From positions 1 through 32,494 of the forward strand of contig JAFTEH010000071.1 in assembly GCA_017453745.1 (NCBI GenBank): a stretch of DNA of 32,494 bases, given 5' to 3'. The position numbers were made by a program, and so were the translations under genes. The notes under the pieces are model-generated. The model searched no databases. It saw only the letters and a program-made list of their open reading frames with translations, and was not told where the DNA came from. Source of the stretch: Spirochaetaceae bacterium (GTDB taxonomy: Bacteria > Spirochaetota > Spirochaetia > Treponematales > Treponemataceae). Below, one piece after another: positions 1 through 7,416 of the stretch (its first letter is position 1; each line of letters opens with the position of its first letter).

Positions 1-350
1 CCGTCATTGCGAGCATTTCGGTTAATGCGTCATTGCGAGGAGCGTAGTTTCCATCGTCATTGCGAGCCTTGCCTGCAAAATCAAAAGCAAGGCGAAGCAA
101 TCTATACTGCAAACCGTCATTGCGATGAAATACCAATACACCAAATCCTCGTACAAGGATGTACGAGGTGGTAATGCGAGAATTAAAAACTAATTCCTGC
201 ACATTTTTAATTCTCGGCCATAGCTAAAAAAAGGGAGTTTTTTTCAATATGCAGTGACTGAAGCAATCTCTAGGGTTGCGCGTATTACGCTAGATTGCTT
301 CGCCTACGGCTCGCAATGACTAGAAAACTCGTCATTGCGAGACTACCAAC
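1..350. repeat. Dispersed CGTCATTGCGAG repeats, direct and inverted
   Basis: The 12-mer CGTCATTGCGAG, or close variants, occurs near positions 2, 27, 55, 115 and 329. It recurs inverted near 306-317 as CTCGCAATGAC. The copy at 55 runs on to a GCGAAGCAATCT end (about 91-102). The inverted copy at 291-317 begins with the complement of that end, so the pair forms a roughly 260-bp imperfect inverted repeat. Repeats of this type are common intergenic elements in AT-rich bacteria. I see no regular repeat-spacer spacing, so this is not a CRISPR array. No convincing gene lies in the stretch. Confidence 0.75.
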
Positions 351-484
351 AAACCTAATCCTCGTACAAGGATGTACGAGGTGATAATGCGAGAATTAAA
401 AACAAATCCTTGCACATTTTTAATTCTCGGCCATATTGAAAAAACAAGGACGTTTTTTCAATATGCAGTGACTGAAGCAATCTC
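145..484. repeat. Two ~126-bp direct repeats, each with stacked hairpins
   Basis: Positions 145-270 and 358-484 are near-identical direct repeats with a few substitutions. Each starts with a 9-bp-stem hairpin (147-168 and 360-381) whose loop region reads GTACAAGGATGTAC. Next comes a hairpin with stem GAGAATTAAAAA (178-215 in copy 1). Copy 2 has a third hairpin at 433-464 with a 13-bp stem and loop AAGGAC; copy 1 has a degraded version. Both end in GACTGAAGCAATCTC. The pairing is preserved while loops and flanks vary. A short reading frame crossing copy 2 (372-593) lies mostly in repeat DNA and is probably not a gene. Confidence 0.8.
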
Positions 485-570
485 ACACGATTGCTGTTTC
501 GCCACACTGGCAGAAGGCACCCCTCAGACGACACTAGCCAAAATGCTATCGCCTAAATCCAGTAGCGGAC

Positions 571-599
571 TTGAAATATTTTTGTATTTGTAGTATAAA
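571..599 (+). promoter_or_regulatory. Sigma-70-type promoter for the TSCPD gene
   Basis: TTGAAA at 571-576 and TATAAA at 594-599 are separated by 17 bp. They lie just upstream of the small gene starting at 636, which has a GAGGG ribosome-binding site 6 nt before its ATG. Confidence 0.6.
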
Positions 600-635
600 T
601 TGGTTGCAGATTTTTAATGACTTTTCGAGGGTAAG

Positions 636-881
636 ATGAAGCAATACGAATACGAAACAAATGGTGTATGTGCAAAAAAAATACGCTTTACTGTTGATGA
701 TGAAAATAAACTTCACGATGTGTCATTTGAGGGTGGTTGTAACGGCAACTTAAAGGCGATAAGCCGGCTTGTCGAGGGAAAAGACGCAAGCGAAATTGCA
801 AAACTTCTTTCAGGGAATTTTTGTGGGAACCGTTCTACTTCCTGTGCGGACCAACTTGCAAAGGCAATTACAAGTTGCTAG
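636..881 (+). CDS. TSCPD-domain small cysteine protein
   Basis: This 81-residue protein of unknown function has the hallmarks of the short TSCPD-domain family. The N-terminal half carries C12 in a GVCAKK context and C35 in a GGCNGN motif. The C-terminal half carries C63 and the TSCADQLAKAI segment that gives the family its name, and the last residue is also Cys. Conserved cysteines of this kind suggest metal or cofactor binding, but no reaction is established. It is full length for the short form, which lacks the ribonucleotide-reductase part found in longer TSCPD proteins. The ATG at 636 follows a GAGGG site. It sits alone between the left-end repeats and a convergent Crp/Fnr-type regulator gene, about 30 bp from that gene's stop. 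Confidence 0.85.
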   Translation: MKQYEYETNGVCAKKIRFTVDDENKLHDVSFEGGCNGNLKAISRLVEGKDASEIAKLLSGNFCGNRSTSCADQLAKAITSC

Positions 882-912
882 TGGCTTTCAGATGCGTTTG
901 TCGGCTTGACAA

Positions 913-1581
913 TTAGTCTTCCAGTGTGTGCAGTGTAAAGTGATTTTTTTTGACTGTTATATTGCCGTTCCGCTGCATTTTACCAAGTTCTTTTGACAAG
1001 GCAGTTCGCTCAACATTCAGGTAATCGGCAAGTTGTTGACGGTCAAACGGAATGTCAAACTCATACGAATTTTTTTGAACAGCCATTACATGTAAGTAAG
1101 CCGTAATACGAGCTCTGATTGTCTTAGGCGAAATCAGAGTGCTTCGCTGTGAAAGCATGAGATTTTTTTGCATGGAAATATGAAGTAAGTTCGTAATGAG
1201 TTTTATTACCCACAGTTTTGTTTTGTTCAATTCGCTCAAGTGTGAAATTGTCAAAAAAAGTATACGAGATGGCTCATTTGCAACAACATCTACGAGGAGC
1301 GGCGCATCGCTTAAAAAAGCGTAAGTTTCTGCAAAAAAATCGCCAGCACTGACATGGCTTAAAATAGTGCGGTTTCCCCAAGGGTCGTTTGTTTCGATTG
1401 TAACACTACCAGAAAGCACTAATGCCATACGCTTTGTTTTATCGCCTGCGTGTAAAAGTCTTGCTCCTTTTTTGAATGTGGAAACTTGTGCGTGCAATTC
1501 GCTCAGTGCTGTTTCGGTTTCATCTTTAGTCATTGTAAAAAAAAGTCGACTTTTTTGTAACTGTTCAAAATTTATTTTCAT
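913..1581 (-). CDS. Crp/Fnr-family transcriptional regulator
   Basis: This 222-residue protein has the standard two-domain Crp/Fnr layout. Residues ~10-130 form the effector-binding beta-roll (FKKGARLLHAGDKTKRMALVL, then GDFFAE). A dimerisation helix follows, then a winged helix at ~165-215 with recognition-helix motif DRQQLADYLNVERTALSKEL. It lacks an obvious N-terminal Fnr cysteine cluster, so direct Fe-S sensing is not indicated. It is divergent from a ferredoxin-like gene, an arrangement known for nitrosative or redox-stress regulators (HcpR-like) in anaerobes. A perfect 16-bp palindrome lies 14 bp upstream of its ATG. There is no clear Shine-Dalgarno site. A -10-like TAATAT on this strand would start transcripts inside the palindrome, consistent with autorepression. 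The inducing signal cannot be read from the sequence. Confidence 0.88.
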   Translation of the reverse strand: MKINFEQLQKSRLFFTMTKDETETALSELHAQVSTFKKGARLLHAGDKTKRMALVLSGSVTIETNDPWGNRTILSHVSAGDFFAETYAFLSDAPLLVDVVANEPSRILFLTISHLSELNKTKLWVIKLITNLLHISMQKNLMLSQRSTLISPKTIRARITAYLHVMAVQKNSYEFDIPFDRQQLADYLNVERTALSKELGKMQRNGNITVKKNHFTLHTLED

Positions 1582-1594
1582 AATTTTTTCAAAA

Positions 1595-1610
1595 TGTGGT
1601 TATAACCACA
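1595..1610. promoter_or_regulatory. Perfect 16-bp palindromic operator (TGTGGTTATAACCACA)
   Basis: The palindrome lies in the divergent spacer between the Crp/Fnr-type regulator gene and the ferredoxin-like gene. GTGG/CCAC half-sites separated by an AT-rich core are typical of this regulator family. Its centre (1602.5) is 41.5 bp upstream of the start site predicted from TATAAT at 1632-1637. That is the class II activator position. Confidence 0.75.
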
Positions 1611-1631
1611 GATATTATTCTTGATTTTTAC

Positions 1632-1637
1632 TATAAT
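1632..1637 (+). promoter_or_regulatory. -10 element of the ferredoxin-like gene, no good -35
   Basis: TATAAT lies at 1632-1637, with a second overlapping TATAAT at 1637-1642. No -35 hexamer is correctly spaced; the palindromic operator occupies that region. This suggests activator-dependent transcription starting near 1644. Confidence 0.5.
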
Positions 1638-1685
1638 ATAATACAATACAAAAAAAATTACAATAGCCGAAAGGAGATGATTTTT

Positions 1686-2423
1686 ATGGTGAGAAAAATT
1701 ATTCGTATTGATGAAAGTAAGTGTGATGGTTGTGGAATATGTGCAACTGCATGTCATGAAGGTGCAATCGATATTGTTGACGGCAAGGCAAAACTTGTTC
1801 GAGAACATTTTTGTGATGGTTTGGGCGATTGTTTACCTGCCTGCCCACAAGGAGCAATTTCTTTTGAAGAGCGTGAAGCACCAGCCTACGATGAAGATGC
1901 TGTAAAAGAGAGTCAAAAGTTAAAACGACAACAAAGCACACACAATGCACATAAGTTTAATACGCCCTGTTCTTGTCCAGGCTCTCAATTTGTTTCGCTA
2001 CAAGGTCGTGAAAAACTGTCAAGCGAAGGCGAGCAATCTGTCCAACCAAGGCACAGTGTATCTCGCTTAAATCAATGGCCTTGTCAAATTAAACTGCTTC
2101 CTGTACAAGCACCCTTTTATGATGGGGCAAAACTTTTAATTTGTGCTGACTGTTGTGCATACGCTTATGCAAATATCCATGAAGATTTTATGAAAGGAAA
2201 AATTACTTTAATCGGTTGCCCCAAGTTAGATGCGATAGACTATAGCGAAAAATTAACTGAAATAATAAAAAACAACGACATCAAAAGCGTAACCGTTTTG
2301 CGTATGGAAGTTCCATGCTGTGGTGGATTAGAGATGGCAGCCAAAAACGCTTTACAGGCAAGTGGCAAATTTATCCCATGGCAAGTTGTTACTATTTCAC
2401 GCAATGGGAATATCCTAGAATAA
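1686..2423 (+). CDS. 2[4Fe-4S] ferredoxin-domain protein
   Basis: The protein has 245 residues. The N-terminus has two Fe-S binding segments: CDGCGICATAC (C-x2-C-x2-C-x3-C) near residues 13-23 and, ~30 residues later, CDGLGDCLPAC, in which the spacing is C-x4-C-x3-C. Further cysteines follow in PCSCPG (~94-98), ICADCC, IGCPK and VPCCGG, the last three in the C-terminal domain. The architecture resembles ferredoxin-like proteins found beside Crp/Fnr-type regulators and hybrid-cluster-protein genes in anaerobes. An electron-transfer or redox-sensing role is likely, but no reaction is proven. I chose the ATG at 1686 because AAAGGAGATG precedes it. A frame-open GTG at 1596 lies inside the operator and would add 30 residues with no homology-like content. 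It is probably activated by the divergent regulator. Confidence 0.85.
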   Translation: MVRKIIRIDESKCDGCGICATACHEGAIDIVDGKAKLVREHFCDGLGDCLPACPQGAISFEEREAPAYDEDAVKESQKLKRQQSTHNAHKFNTPCSCPGSQFVSLQGREKLSSEGEQSVQPRHSVSRLNQWPCQIKLLPVQAPFYDGAKLLICADCCAYAYANIHEDFMKGKITLIGCPKLDAIDYSEKLTEIIKNNDIKSVTVLRMEVPCCGGLEMAAKNALQASGKFIPWQVVTISRNGNILE

Positions 2424-2701
2424 ATTGCCTCACCTTTTTTTTAAAATCTTAAAGTATACCAACCTACTTATCAACATTTTGTTGGTGGTTGGTTGGTTAC
2501 TTGGCAGATAGAATCAACACTCCACAGGGTTGGTTTTAAGCCGTTTTTTTAAGCAAGTAATAAAAAGAAACCAGTATCATACCAAAATAGTGTACAACAA
2601 GAACCCCCAAAATCTTAAAACTTCTTTAAAAAAAATATCGCAAAAAAAAATATCGCACATAATAACAAAAATTCCGTTAATCAATAATATAAGGGAAAGC
2701 G
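2424..2701. other. Intergenic stretch with a nested hairpin and A-rich leader
   Basis: No gene is supported here. A hairpin with stem ACCAACC/GGTTGGT spans 2458-2493, with an inner CAACA/TGTTG stem. It has no following T-tract, so termination is doubtful. Farther on, a 15-nt A-rich unit ending in ATATCGCA occurs twice in tandem (about 2630-2656) ahead of the sigma-factor gene. A 65-codon frame at 2530-2727 is lysine/asparagine-rich, has no ribosome-binding site and overlaps the next gene, so I do not call it. Confidence 0.5.
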
Positions 2702-3133
2702 ATGAATACAGAAATGGTTTACGATAAGTTATATCGTTATGTGTATTTCAAAGTTAAAAATGTTGAACTAGCTGAAGACATTGTACAAGAAAGTTTTATT
2801 CGATATTTTGAGCGATATAGTGACGGCTCATTTTACAATATGAAACTTTTGTACACTATTGCAAAAAATCTTTGTGTTGATGAATACAGAAAGCCACGAC
2901 CAATTCGGCTTGAAGAAAACCATGCTACTAAAACAAATCCTGAATTTAATGTCGATAATTTAGATTTAAAAGATGCACTAAAAACTTTGTCAAAAGAAGA
3001 AAGGGAGTTGCTCCTTTTACGATTTGTAAATGAAGAATCTATGCAGACGATAAGTAAAGTTTTTGGCTGTTCTCGTTTTGCCATATATCGTAAGATTAAA
3101 CTTGCAACAAAAAAACTATTAAAGCATTTTTGA
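2702..3133 (+). CDS. ECF-type RNA polymerase sigma factor
   Basis: This 143-residue sigma factor is short even for the ECF group. Region 2 is recognisable at residues ~3-60 (LYRYVYFKVKNVELAEDIVQ, then SFIRYFERY and LYTIAKNLCVDEYR). After a short linker, region 4 (~95-140) contains LSKEERELLLLRFVNEESM and a helix-turn-helix, SKVFGCSRFAIYRKIKLA. It directs polymerase to a small regulon, probably including its own operon. An AGGGA site precedes the ATG. Next come a membrane protein, an ABC ATPase and an ABC-2 permease with tiny gaps or overlaps. The arrangement resembles the sigY-yxl operon type of Bacillus, in which membrane partners restrain the sigma factor. I see no separate classical anti-sigma gene. 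Confidence 0.85.
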   Translation: MNTEMVYDKLYRYVYFKVKNVELAEDIVQESFIRYFERYSDGSFYNMKLLYTIAKNLCVDEYRKPRPIRLEENHATKTNPEFNVDNLDLKDALKTLSKEERELLLLRFVNEESMQTISKVFGCSRFAIYRKIKLATKKLLKHF

Positions 3134-3159
3134 TTAAGTAAAAATTTAAGGAGACCAAC

Positions 3160-3888
3160 ATGGATAAAAAGCTAAAAGAAAAATTAAAACAGATGTTTTG
3201 TGCACCAGAACCAATGAAAAAGAAATCTTTCTTAAAAAACATCCGTCAAAGAGAAATCTCAATGTTTCAGATGATATGTCAACAGTTTTTTTATCTTAGA
3301 AAAACTATTTGGCTACTTGTGATAGGGGTATGTGTTGTTGCCTTTTTTGGAGTAAGTACTATGAACAATAACACCGTTCTCGTCATCTCATCTCTTAGCC
3401 CTTTGGCTGCTGGTCTTGCTTGTTTGGAAATGTATCGCTCTTATCGGTATGGTATGACAGAACTAGAACTTGCAACAAGGTTTTCTTTAAAGAGTGTTTT
3501 CTTTTCAAGGATGGTCATAATAGGGATTGTCTATTTGGCCGCATTTGTAATTATTACTCCTGTTATGTCGGTTCGCTTTGGGACAGACATATTTTCAATC
3601 GCTTTACGAATATTAGTTCCGTATTTGATGAGCACTTCGCTCTGTTTACATGTTGAGCGAACAAAACTTGGGAGAAAAACACCTCAGATTTCTATGCTGA
3701 TTGCATGTGTGATTTCTATCAGTGTTTTTGTGTTTAGAAACAATCAGCTATTTAGACTACATACTAGTGAAAGTTTTATGCTGTATATGCCACAATGGAA
3801 GTTCGTGATACTTTTTAGTTTGATAATCTTAACCATATATGAAAACTATAAAACATTAAATACAATGGAGGATTTTGTATGCATATAA
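3160..3888 (+). CDS. Multi-pass membrane protein, possible sigma-factor partner
   Basis: This 242-residue protein has a ~45-residue basic cytoplasmic N-terminus followed by about six hydrophobic segments (first at ~48-65, LLVIGVCVVAFFGVS; others near 70-90, 115-135, 145-160, 175-190 and 212-228). I do not recognise a named family. Its place between the sigma-factor gene and the ABC genes suggests either a membrane anti-sigma-like partner acting through the N-terminal tail or an accessory permease subunit; neither is proven. AAGGAG lies 7 nt before the ATG. The stop overlaps the start of the ATPase gene by 10 nt, so translation is probably coupled. Confidence 0.7.
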   Translation: MDKKLKEKLKQMFCAPEPMKKKSFLKNIRQREISMFQMICQQFFYLRKTIWLLVIGVCVVAFFGVSTMNNNTVLVISSLSPLAAGLACLEMYRSYRYGMTELELATRFSLKSVFFSRMVIIGIVYLAAFVIITPVMSVRFGTDIFSIALRILVPYLMSTSLCLHVERTKLGRKTPQISMLIACVISISVFVFRNNQLFRLHTSESFMLYMPQWKFVILFSLIILTIYENYKTLNTMEDFVCI

Positions 3889-4574
3889 AAGTTGACAGGC
3901 TTACAAAACAATACAAAAATAAAATCGCTGTGGATAGGATTTCTTTTTCATTAAAAGAAGGGGTTACGGGTTTGCTTGGTTCAAATGGTGCTGGTAAAAG
4001 TACTTTAATGCGAATGTTGTCTGGCATTATCGAACCTACAAGTGGTGAAATTCATGCAAACGGCATCCAAGTTTCATCTGAACAGTACAGAGCATTATTA
4101 GGTTATTTGCCGCAAGACTTTGGGTATTATCCTGAATTTAGTGCTCGAAATTTTTTATTGTACATGTCGGCATTAAAAGGTTTAAGTAAAGCTCATGCAA
4201 AAAGTAAACTTGAAACTCTTTTAGACCTTGTGGGGCTTGCAGATGTTGCTAATAAAAAAATAGGAACTTTTTCTGGTGGTATGAAACAAAGACTGGGGAT
4301 TGCACAAGCCTTATTAAATGATCCAAAGATTTTAATACTTGATGAGCCAACGAGCGGTCTTGATCCAAAAGAAAGAGCAAGGTTTCGTAATCTTATCGCT
4401 GAAATAGGAAAGGAAAGTATAGTGCTTTTTTCAACTCACATTGTTTCAGATTTAGAACATATTGCTCACAGTATTTTAATTATGAAAGATGGAAGTTTGG
4501 TTTATGATGGACCTGTAAAAAAAGATGATTGGGATTTAGAAGAATTTTATATTAGGGAGATAGAAACAGTATGA
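3879..4574 (+). CDS. ABC transporter ATP-binding protein (ABC-2 exporter type)
   Basis: This 231-residue cytoplasmic ATPase would power the permease encoded next. The motifs are in order: Walker A GSNGAGKST near residue 34, Q-loop YLPQDFG near 75, signature FSGGMKQRLG near 131, Walker B ILILDEPTSGLDP near 151, and H-loop STHIV near 187. The short C-terminus without TOBE or regulatory domains fits drug, peptide or lipid exporters of the CcmA/NatA/YxlF type. GGAGG precedes the ATG. The start overlaps the previous gene and the stop overlaps the next ATG (ATGA), so the operon is tightly coupled. The transported substrate cannot be deduced. Confidence 0.92.
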   Translation: MHIKVDRLTKQYKNKIAVDRISFSLKEGVTGLLGSNGAGKSTLMRMLSGIIEPTSGEIHANGIQVSSEQYRALLGYLPQDFGYYPEFSARNFLLYMSALKGLSKAHAKSKLETLLDLVGLADVANKKIGTFSGGMKQRLGIAQALLNDPKILILDEPTSGLDPKERARFRNLIAEIGKESIVLFSTHIVSDLEHIAHSILIMKDGSLVYDGPVKKDDWDLEEFYIREIETV

Positions 4575-5692
4575 TGTGGACTTTGTTTAAATGGGAAATA
4601 TATAAACTTTTTCATAGCAAGATGACTATTATTATCGTATTTCTTATGGTGCTGTTAGCGATACTGATGGGTATGCCTTTAGGTCGTAGCCAAGAAACAA
4701 AGGAAATACACAATGCGATGTATTCACTTGACGGTTCTGTAATTGACAACGCACTTATGCAAGAAATGAACGAAGCAATTAACTGGGCGGATCCCGATTG
4801 GAATAAAAACAATTACAAGTACAGAGGTTTACAGTACCTTGTTTCTCTGGTGGCTGATGATACAAAGCGAGTATATACTGCCGATGAATTTTATGCACTT
4901 GTTAAAAACAATCAAAAACTTTCGATGATAGAAAATAAACTTACCGATAAAGAAATGGATTGGTGGGAACTTGACAAAAACAAAATAAAAACACCTTTTA
5001 CATATATTTCGTCTTTTAATGCACGCACAGTTGTTGAGTACATGCTAAACATTCTTCTCTTGCTTCTTTTGTTGGCAGCAACGAGAGTGTCAACTGTTTT
5101 TGCATGTGAAAATCGATACAAAACTGACGCAATTATTTTAAGTACAAAAAATGGTCGGTGGCAAACCTTTGTTGCTAAAGTTTTTAGTTCTTTTGTATTT
5201 ATTTTAATCATGGCGGTTGTTTTAACTTTAACACTTGTTATAACTGTTTATTTTTATAGTGGTTTAAGTGGGCTTTATGCAATTATACAAATGGAATTTC
5301 CAATCTCTTCATACCCATTTACTTTTTTAGAGTTTTTTACTGTGCAATTAGTCATTTTATGTACCGCATCAATTTTGTTTGCCAGTATATCAATGGCACT
5401 TTCAGCATTTTTACGAAACGAAATCGCTGTTATGGGTGTGATGTTTGGTGTTTACTTAGCCTTGTCATTTTTTTACATACCAAATAGTTACCGAACCTTG
5501 TCGCAAGTTACGGCTATGGTTCCCCAATCTTTAATAAGTATTTTAAGTCTTGTGGATAATCGACTTATAAATATTTTTGGAACATTTTTTACTATGTATT
5601 CTTTTGCTCCCATAGTATATGTGTTAGCATCTTTAGTGCTTTGCTTCGTAACTTATCTTTTTTATCGCCGCTGTCAAGTTGCGAGTAGGTGA
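4571..5692 (+). CDS. ABC-2-type permease
   Basis: This 373-residue integral membrane protein has a hydrophobic helix at residues 19-37 followed by a ~120-residue extracytoplasmic segment (45-155, rich in Trp, Asn and Asp). Five or so more helices follow at ~158-175, 205-230, 250-285, 290-310 and 345-365. That single large loop after helix 1 is typical of ABC-2 permeases of the NatB/YxlG type. It starts in a 4-nt ATGA overlap with the ATPase gene and should form the membrane half of the exporter. It is the last gene of the sigma-factor operon and is followed by a strong GC-rich hairpin. Confidence 0.85.
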   Translation: MMWTLFKWEIYKLFHSKMTIIIVFLMVLLAILMGMPLGRSQETKEIHNAMYSLDGSVIDNALMQEMNEAINWADPDWNKNNYKYRGLQYLVSLVADDTKRVYTADEFYALVKNNQKLSMIENKLTDKEMDWWELDKNKIKTPFTYISSFNARTVVEYMLNILLLLLLLAATRVSTVFACENRYKTDAIILSTKNGRWQTFVAKVFSSFVFILIMAVVLTLTLVITVYFYSGLSGLYAIIQMEFPISSYPFTFLEFFTVQLVILCTASILFASISMALSAFLRNEIAVMGVMFGVYLALSFFYIPNSYRTLSQVTAMVPQSLISILSLVDNRLINIFGTFFTMYSFAPIVYVLASLVLCFVTYLFYRRCQVASR

Positions 5693-5703
5693 TACACTGT
5701 CAC

Positions 5704-5734
5704 AGTAGTGGGGCGGGATTACCGCCCCATTACT
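5704..5734. terminator. Hairpin between convergent operons
   Basis: A 13-bp stem (AGTAGTGGGGCGG paired with CCGCCCCATTACT, one G-T pair) with a 5-nt loop sits between convergent stop codons. It lacks a good T-run on either side, so its efficiency is uncertain, but position and strength fit a shared bidirectional terminator. Confidence 0.65.
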
Positions 5735-5740
5735 CATCAC

Positions 5741-6211
5741 TCATCTTTCATCTTTCATTTTGTCAAGTGCGTCTTGCATTTTTTTGTTTTCGAGGTGATC
5801 CTTGTATGAAGTGATTACTAGACTTAAAACAAAGCAGACAAAAAAGCACAGAGCAAAACTAAACCACGCAATCGGTAAGTCAACGGGAAACCAATGAAAA
5901 ATTACAATAAACAATATAACTAAAACAAAGATGCTTGAAACAAGTGCAACTGTGCGAAGTGTAACACTCAAACTTTTTATAAGCGTGTCGGTTAAAAACA
6001 AAAACCGAAAAAACACAATACATGAAGATAACAAAAAAAGTTCAACAAGCGATGATATTGCAAGGCCTGTATTTCCTAAAGCAAAGAGCGTAGAATTTTC
6101 TTTTGCTACATTTCCAAAGACTACTGTCAAGACAATAAATATCACAACAGTAAAACCAAAGACAAAAAATATTTTTGCAATGTAATCAAAAAAAGTTTTA
6201 TTGTGTTCCAT
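5741..6211 (-). CDS. DUF3021-like four-helix membrane protein
   Basis: This 156-residue protein has four predicted membrane helices (~10-32, 43-65, 85-107 and 112-133) and a charged cytoplasmic C-terminus ending in KKMQDALDKMKDER. This matches DUF3021 proteins, which are usually encoded directly after a LytTR DNA-binding regulator and are thought to modulate it from the membrane. Here its ATG shares one base with the TAA stop of the LytTR gene (TAATG), so the two are translationally coupled. It is the last gene of a four-gene operon with an ABC exporter. The assignment is from topology and context, not a residue-level match. Confidence 0.8.
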   Translation of the reverse strand: MEHNKTFFDYIAKIFFVFGFTVVIFIVLTVVFGNVAKENSTLFALGNTGLAISSLVELFLLSSCIVFFRFLFLTDTLIKSLSVTLRTVALVSSIFVLVILFIVIFHWFPVDLPIAWFSFALCFFVCFVLSLVITSYKDHLENKKMQDALDKMKDER

Positions 6212-6651
6212 TATTTCACTCCTAATTTTTTTCTTAACTCATCCGCATACATTCTTGATGCGATAATTTGCTCTCCATTATCCATCGTAATTTTAATGCG
6301 GCGATCTACATCTGTTTTAAGCATTTTAATTCGCTTTAAGTTTACAATACACGATTTACTGACGCGAAAAAAATACCGAGCAGTAAGTTTTTCTTCAAGT
6401 TCATACAGTTTTAATTCCGTTTCATACACATGTTCGTTCGTGTACACAAATGTGCGACGGTCTTCCGATTCTATGTACAGTGCTTCAAACGGATCGACTA
6501 CATGAATTGCTCCGTCAAGTTTAAGCGTGAGTTGATTTTCTAACATTCGTACAGACGCAATGATTCGCTCAATCTCTGGCGTGAGCTGCTTGCACGAAAT
6601 AATTATTTCAGCATCGTCTTTTTTTGGTTCAATGTTAATCGTTATTTTCAT
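6211..6651 (-). CDS. LytTR-family DNA-binding regulator
   Basis: This 146-residue single-domain regulator lacks a receiver domain. Residues ~45-146 fit the LytTR fold: VVDPFEALYIESEDRRTFVYTN, LYELEEKLTARYFFRVSKSCIVNLKRI, then ITMDNGEQIIASRMYADELRKKL. The motif FFRVSKSCIVN is characteristic of LytTR domains (usually FxRxHRSxLVN). LytTR-DUF3021 pairs commonly control a neighbouring ABC transporter by binding direct repeats upstream of their own operon. Here the ATPase and permease genes lie just upstream with gaps of 4-11 bp, so autoregulation of the operon is the likely role. Confidence 0.88.
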   Translation of the reverse strand: MKITINIEPKKDDAEIIISCKQLTPEIERIIASVRMLENQLTLKLDGAIHVVDPFEALYIESEDRRTFVYTNEHVYETELKLYELEEKLTARYFFRVSKSCIVNLKRIKMLKTDVDRRIKITMDNGEQIIASRMYADELRKKLGVK

Positions 6652-6655
6652 AAGT

Positions 6656-7405
6656 CTAATCTAATCCATTCTTTTTATAAGTAAAGATAAAAAAACAGAG
6701 CACGACAATGAAATTTGCACCAAGAATCAAAAGGCTTTCTTTGTTTTCGAGCAATAAACTACTAATACTGATACCTGAACTTGTGCTTAAGCGGTCAGTG
6801 GAACCAATACAAGAAAGCAAGGTTTGCAACTGATAAGTGTATGTATAGTGTGCTAATTTTTTTACCTGCTCATTGAACATTGAAATCATTGGTAAAAATG
6901 AAAACACCATCATCATCGGAACAGATAGCGATGTCGCTTGCATTTGAGAGCGACTCACAATACCAATACTTGTGCCTAAGATAAGCGAAATACAAATGCC
7001 TACTGCCATCACAAGTAAAAAGGCTATTCTTTGATGTGTCGCATAGTTTCCCGATAAACTCATTACCACACCACCGAGCATGCAAGAAAGCCACACATAA
7101 GAGCCAACACCCAAAAGATATTCTAAAGGTCTAACTCCAGACATGTTAAGTGCTAAAAGCGTGCCGTTTTCTTTTTCTTCTGCAACAATCGCACAACTTA
7201 CAACGAGTGGTGCCATACCGATAAACATGCTTGAAAATAATTCAACAAAATAGTTTTCAGAAAGGCCTTCAATATTGATAGCGTTGTTCATAATAAGCGT
7301 CATAAGTGGAAACATTAAAAACTGAATTAACACAGTTTTGTTTTTAAGCGTGTCAATTATTTGTTTATAAAAAACGGTAAATGAATTTGTCATTGTGTTT
7401 GTCAT
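6656..7405 (-). CDS. ABC-2-type permease
   Basis: This 249-residue membrane protein has about six hydrophobic segments, with a first helix near 25-42, a second near 55-75 and others near 98-120, 130-152, 168-185 and 228-243. The segment VSCAIVAEEKENGTLLALNMSGVRPLEYLLG is typical of ABC-2 permeases: the E-(R/K)-E-x-G-T motif sits in the coupling helix. AGGAG lies 5 nt before the ATG at 7405. It follows its ATPase gene with an 11-bp gap and precedes the LytTR regulator by 4 bp. Substrate unknown; drug or peptide export is the usual role for this kind of operon. Confidence 0.85.
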   Translation of the reverse strand: MTNTMTNSFTVFYKQIIDTLKNKTVLIQFLMFPLMTLIMNNAINIEGLSENYFVELFSSMFIGMAPLVVSCAIVAEEKENGTLLALNMSGVRPLEYLLGVGSYVWLSCMLGGVVMSLSGNYATHQRIAFLLVMAVGICISLILGTSIGIVSRSQMQATSLSVPMMMVFSFLPMISMFNEQVKKLAHYTYTYQLQTLLSCIGSTDRLSTSSGISISSLLLENKESLLILGANFIVVLCFFIFTYKKNGLD

Positions 7406-7416
7406 GATTTCTCCTA

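Noticed and set aside
1..490. CRISPR-like array at the left end
   Set aside because: Repeat units have irregular spacing, occur in both orientations and vary in length; there are no unique spacers of uniform size and no cas genes.
372..593. 73-codon frame
   Set aside because: Most of it lies in a duplicated hairpin repeat, it has no ribosome-binding site, and copy 1 of the repeat does not keep the frame.
2530..2727. 65-codon frame before the sigma-factor gene
   Set aside because: It is Lys/Asn/Ile-rich as expected of AT-rich noncoding DNA, has no ribosome-binding site and overlaps the real gene start.
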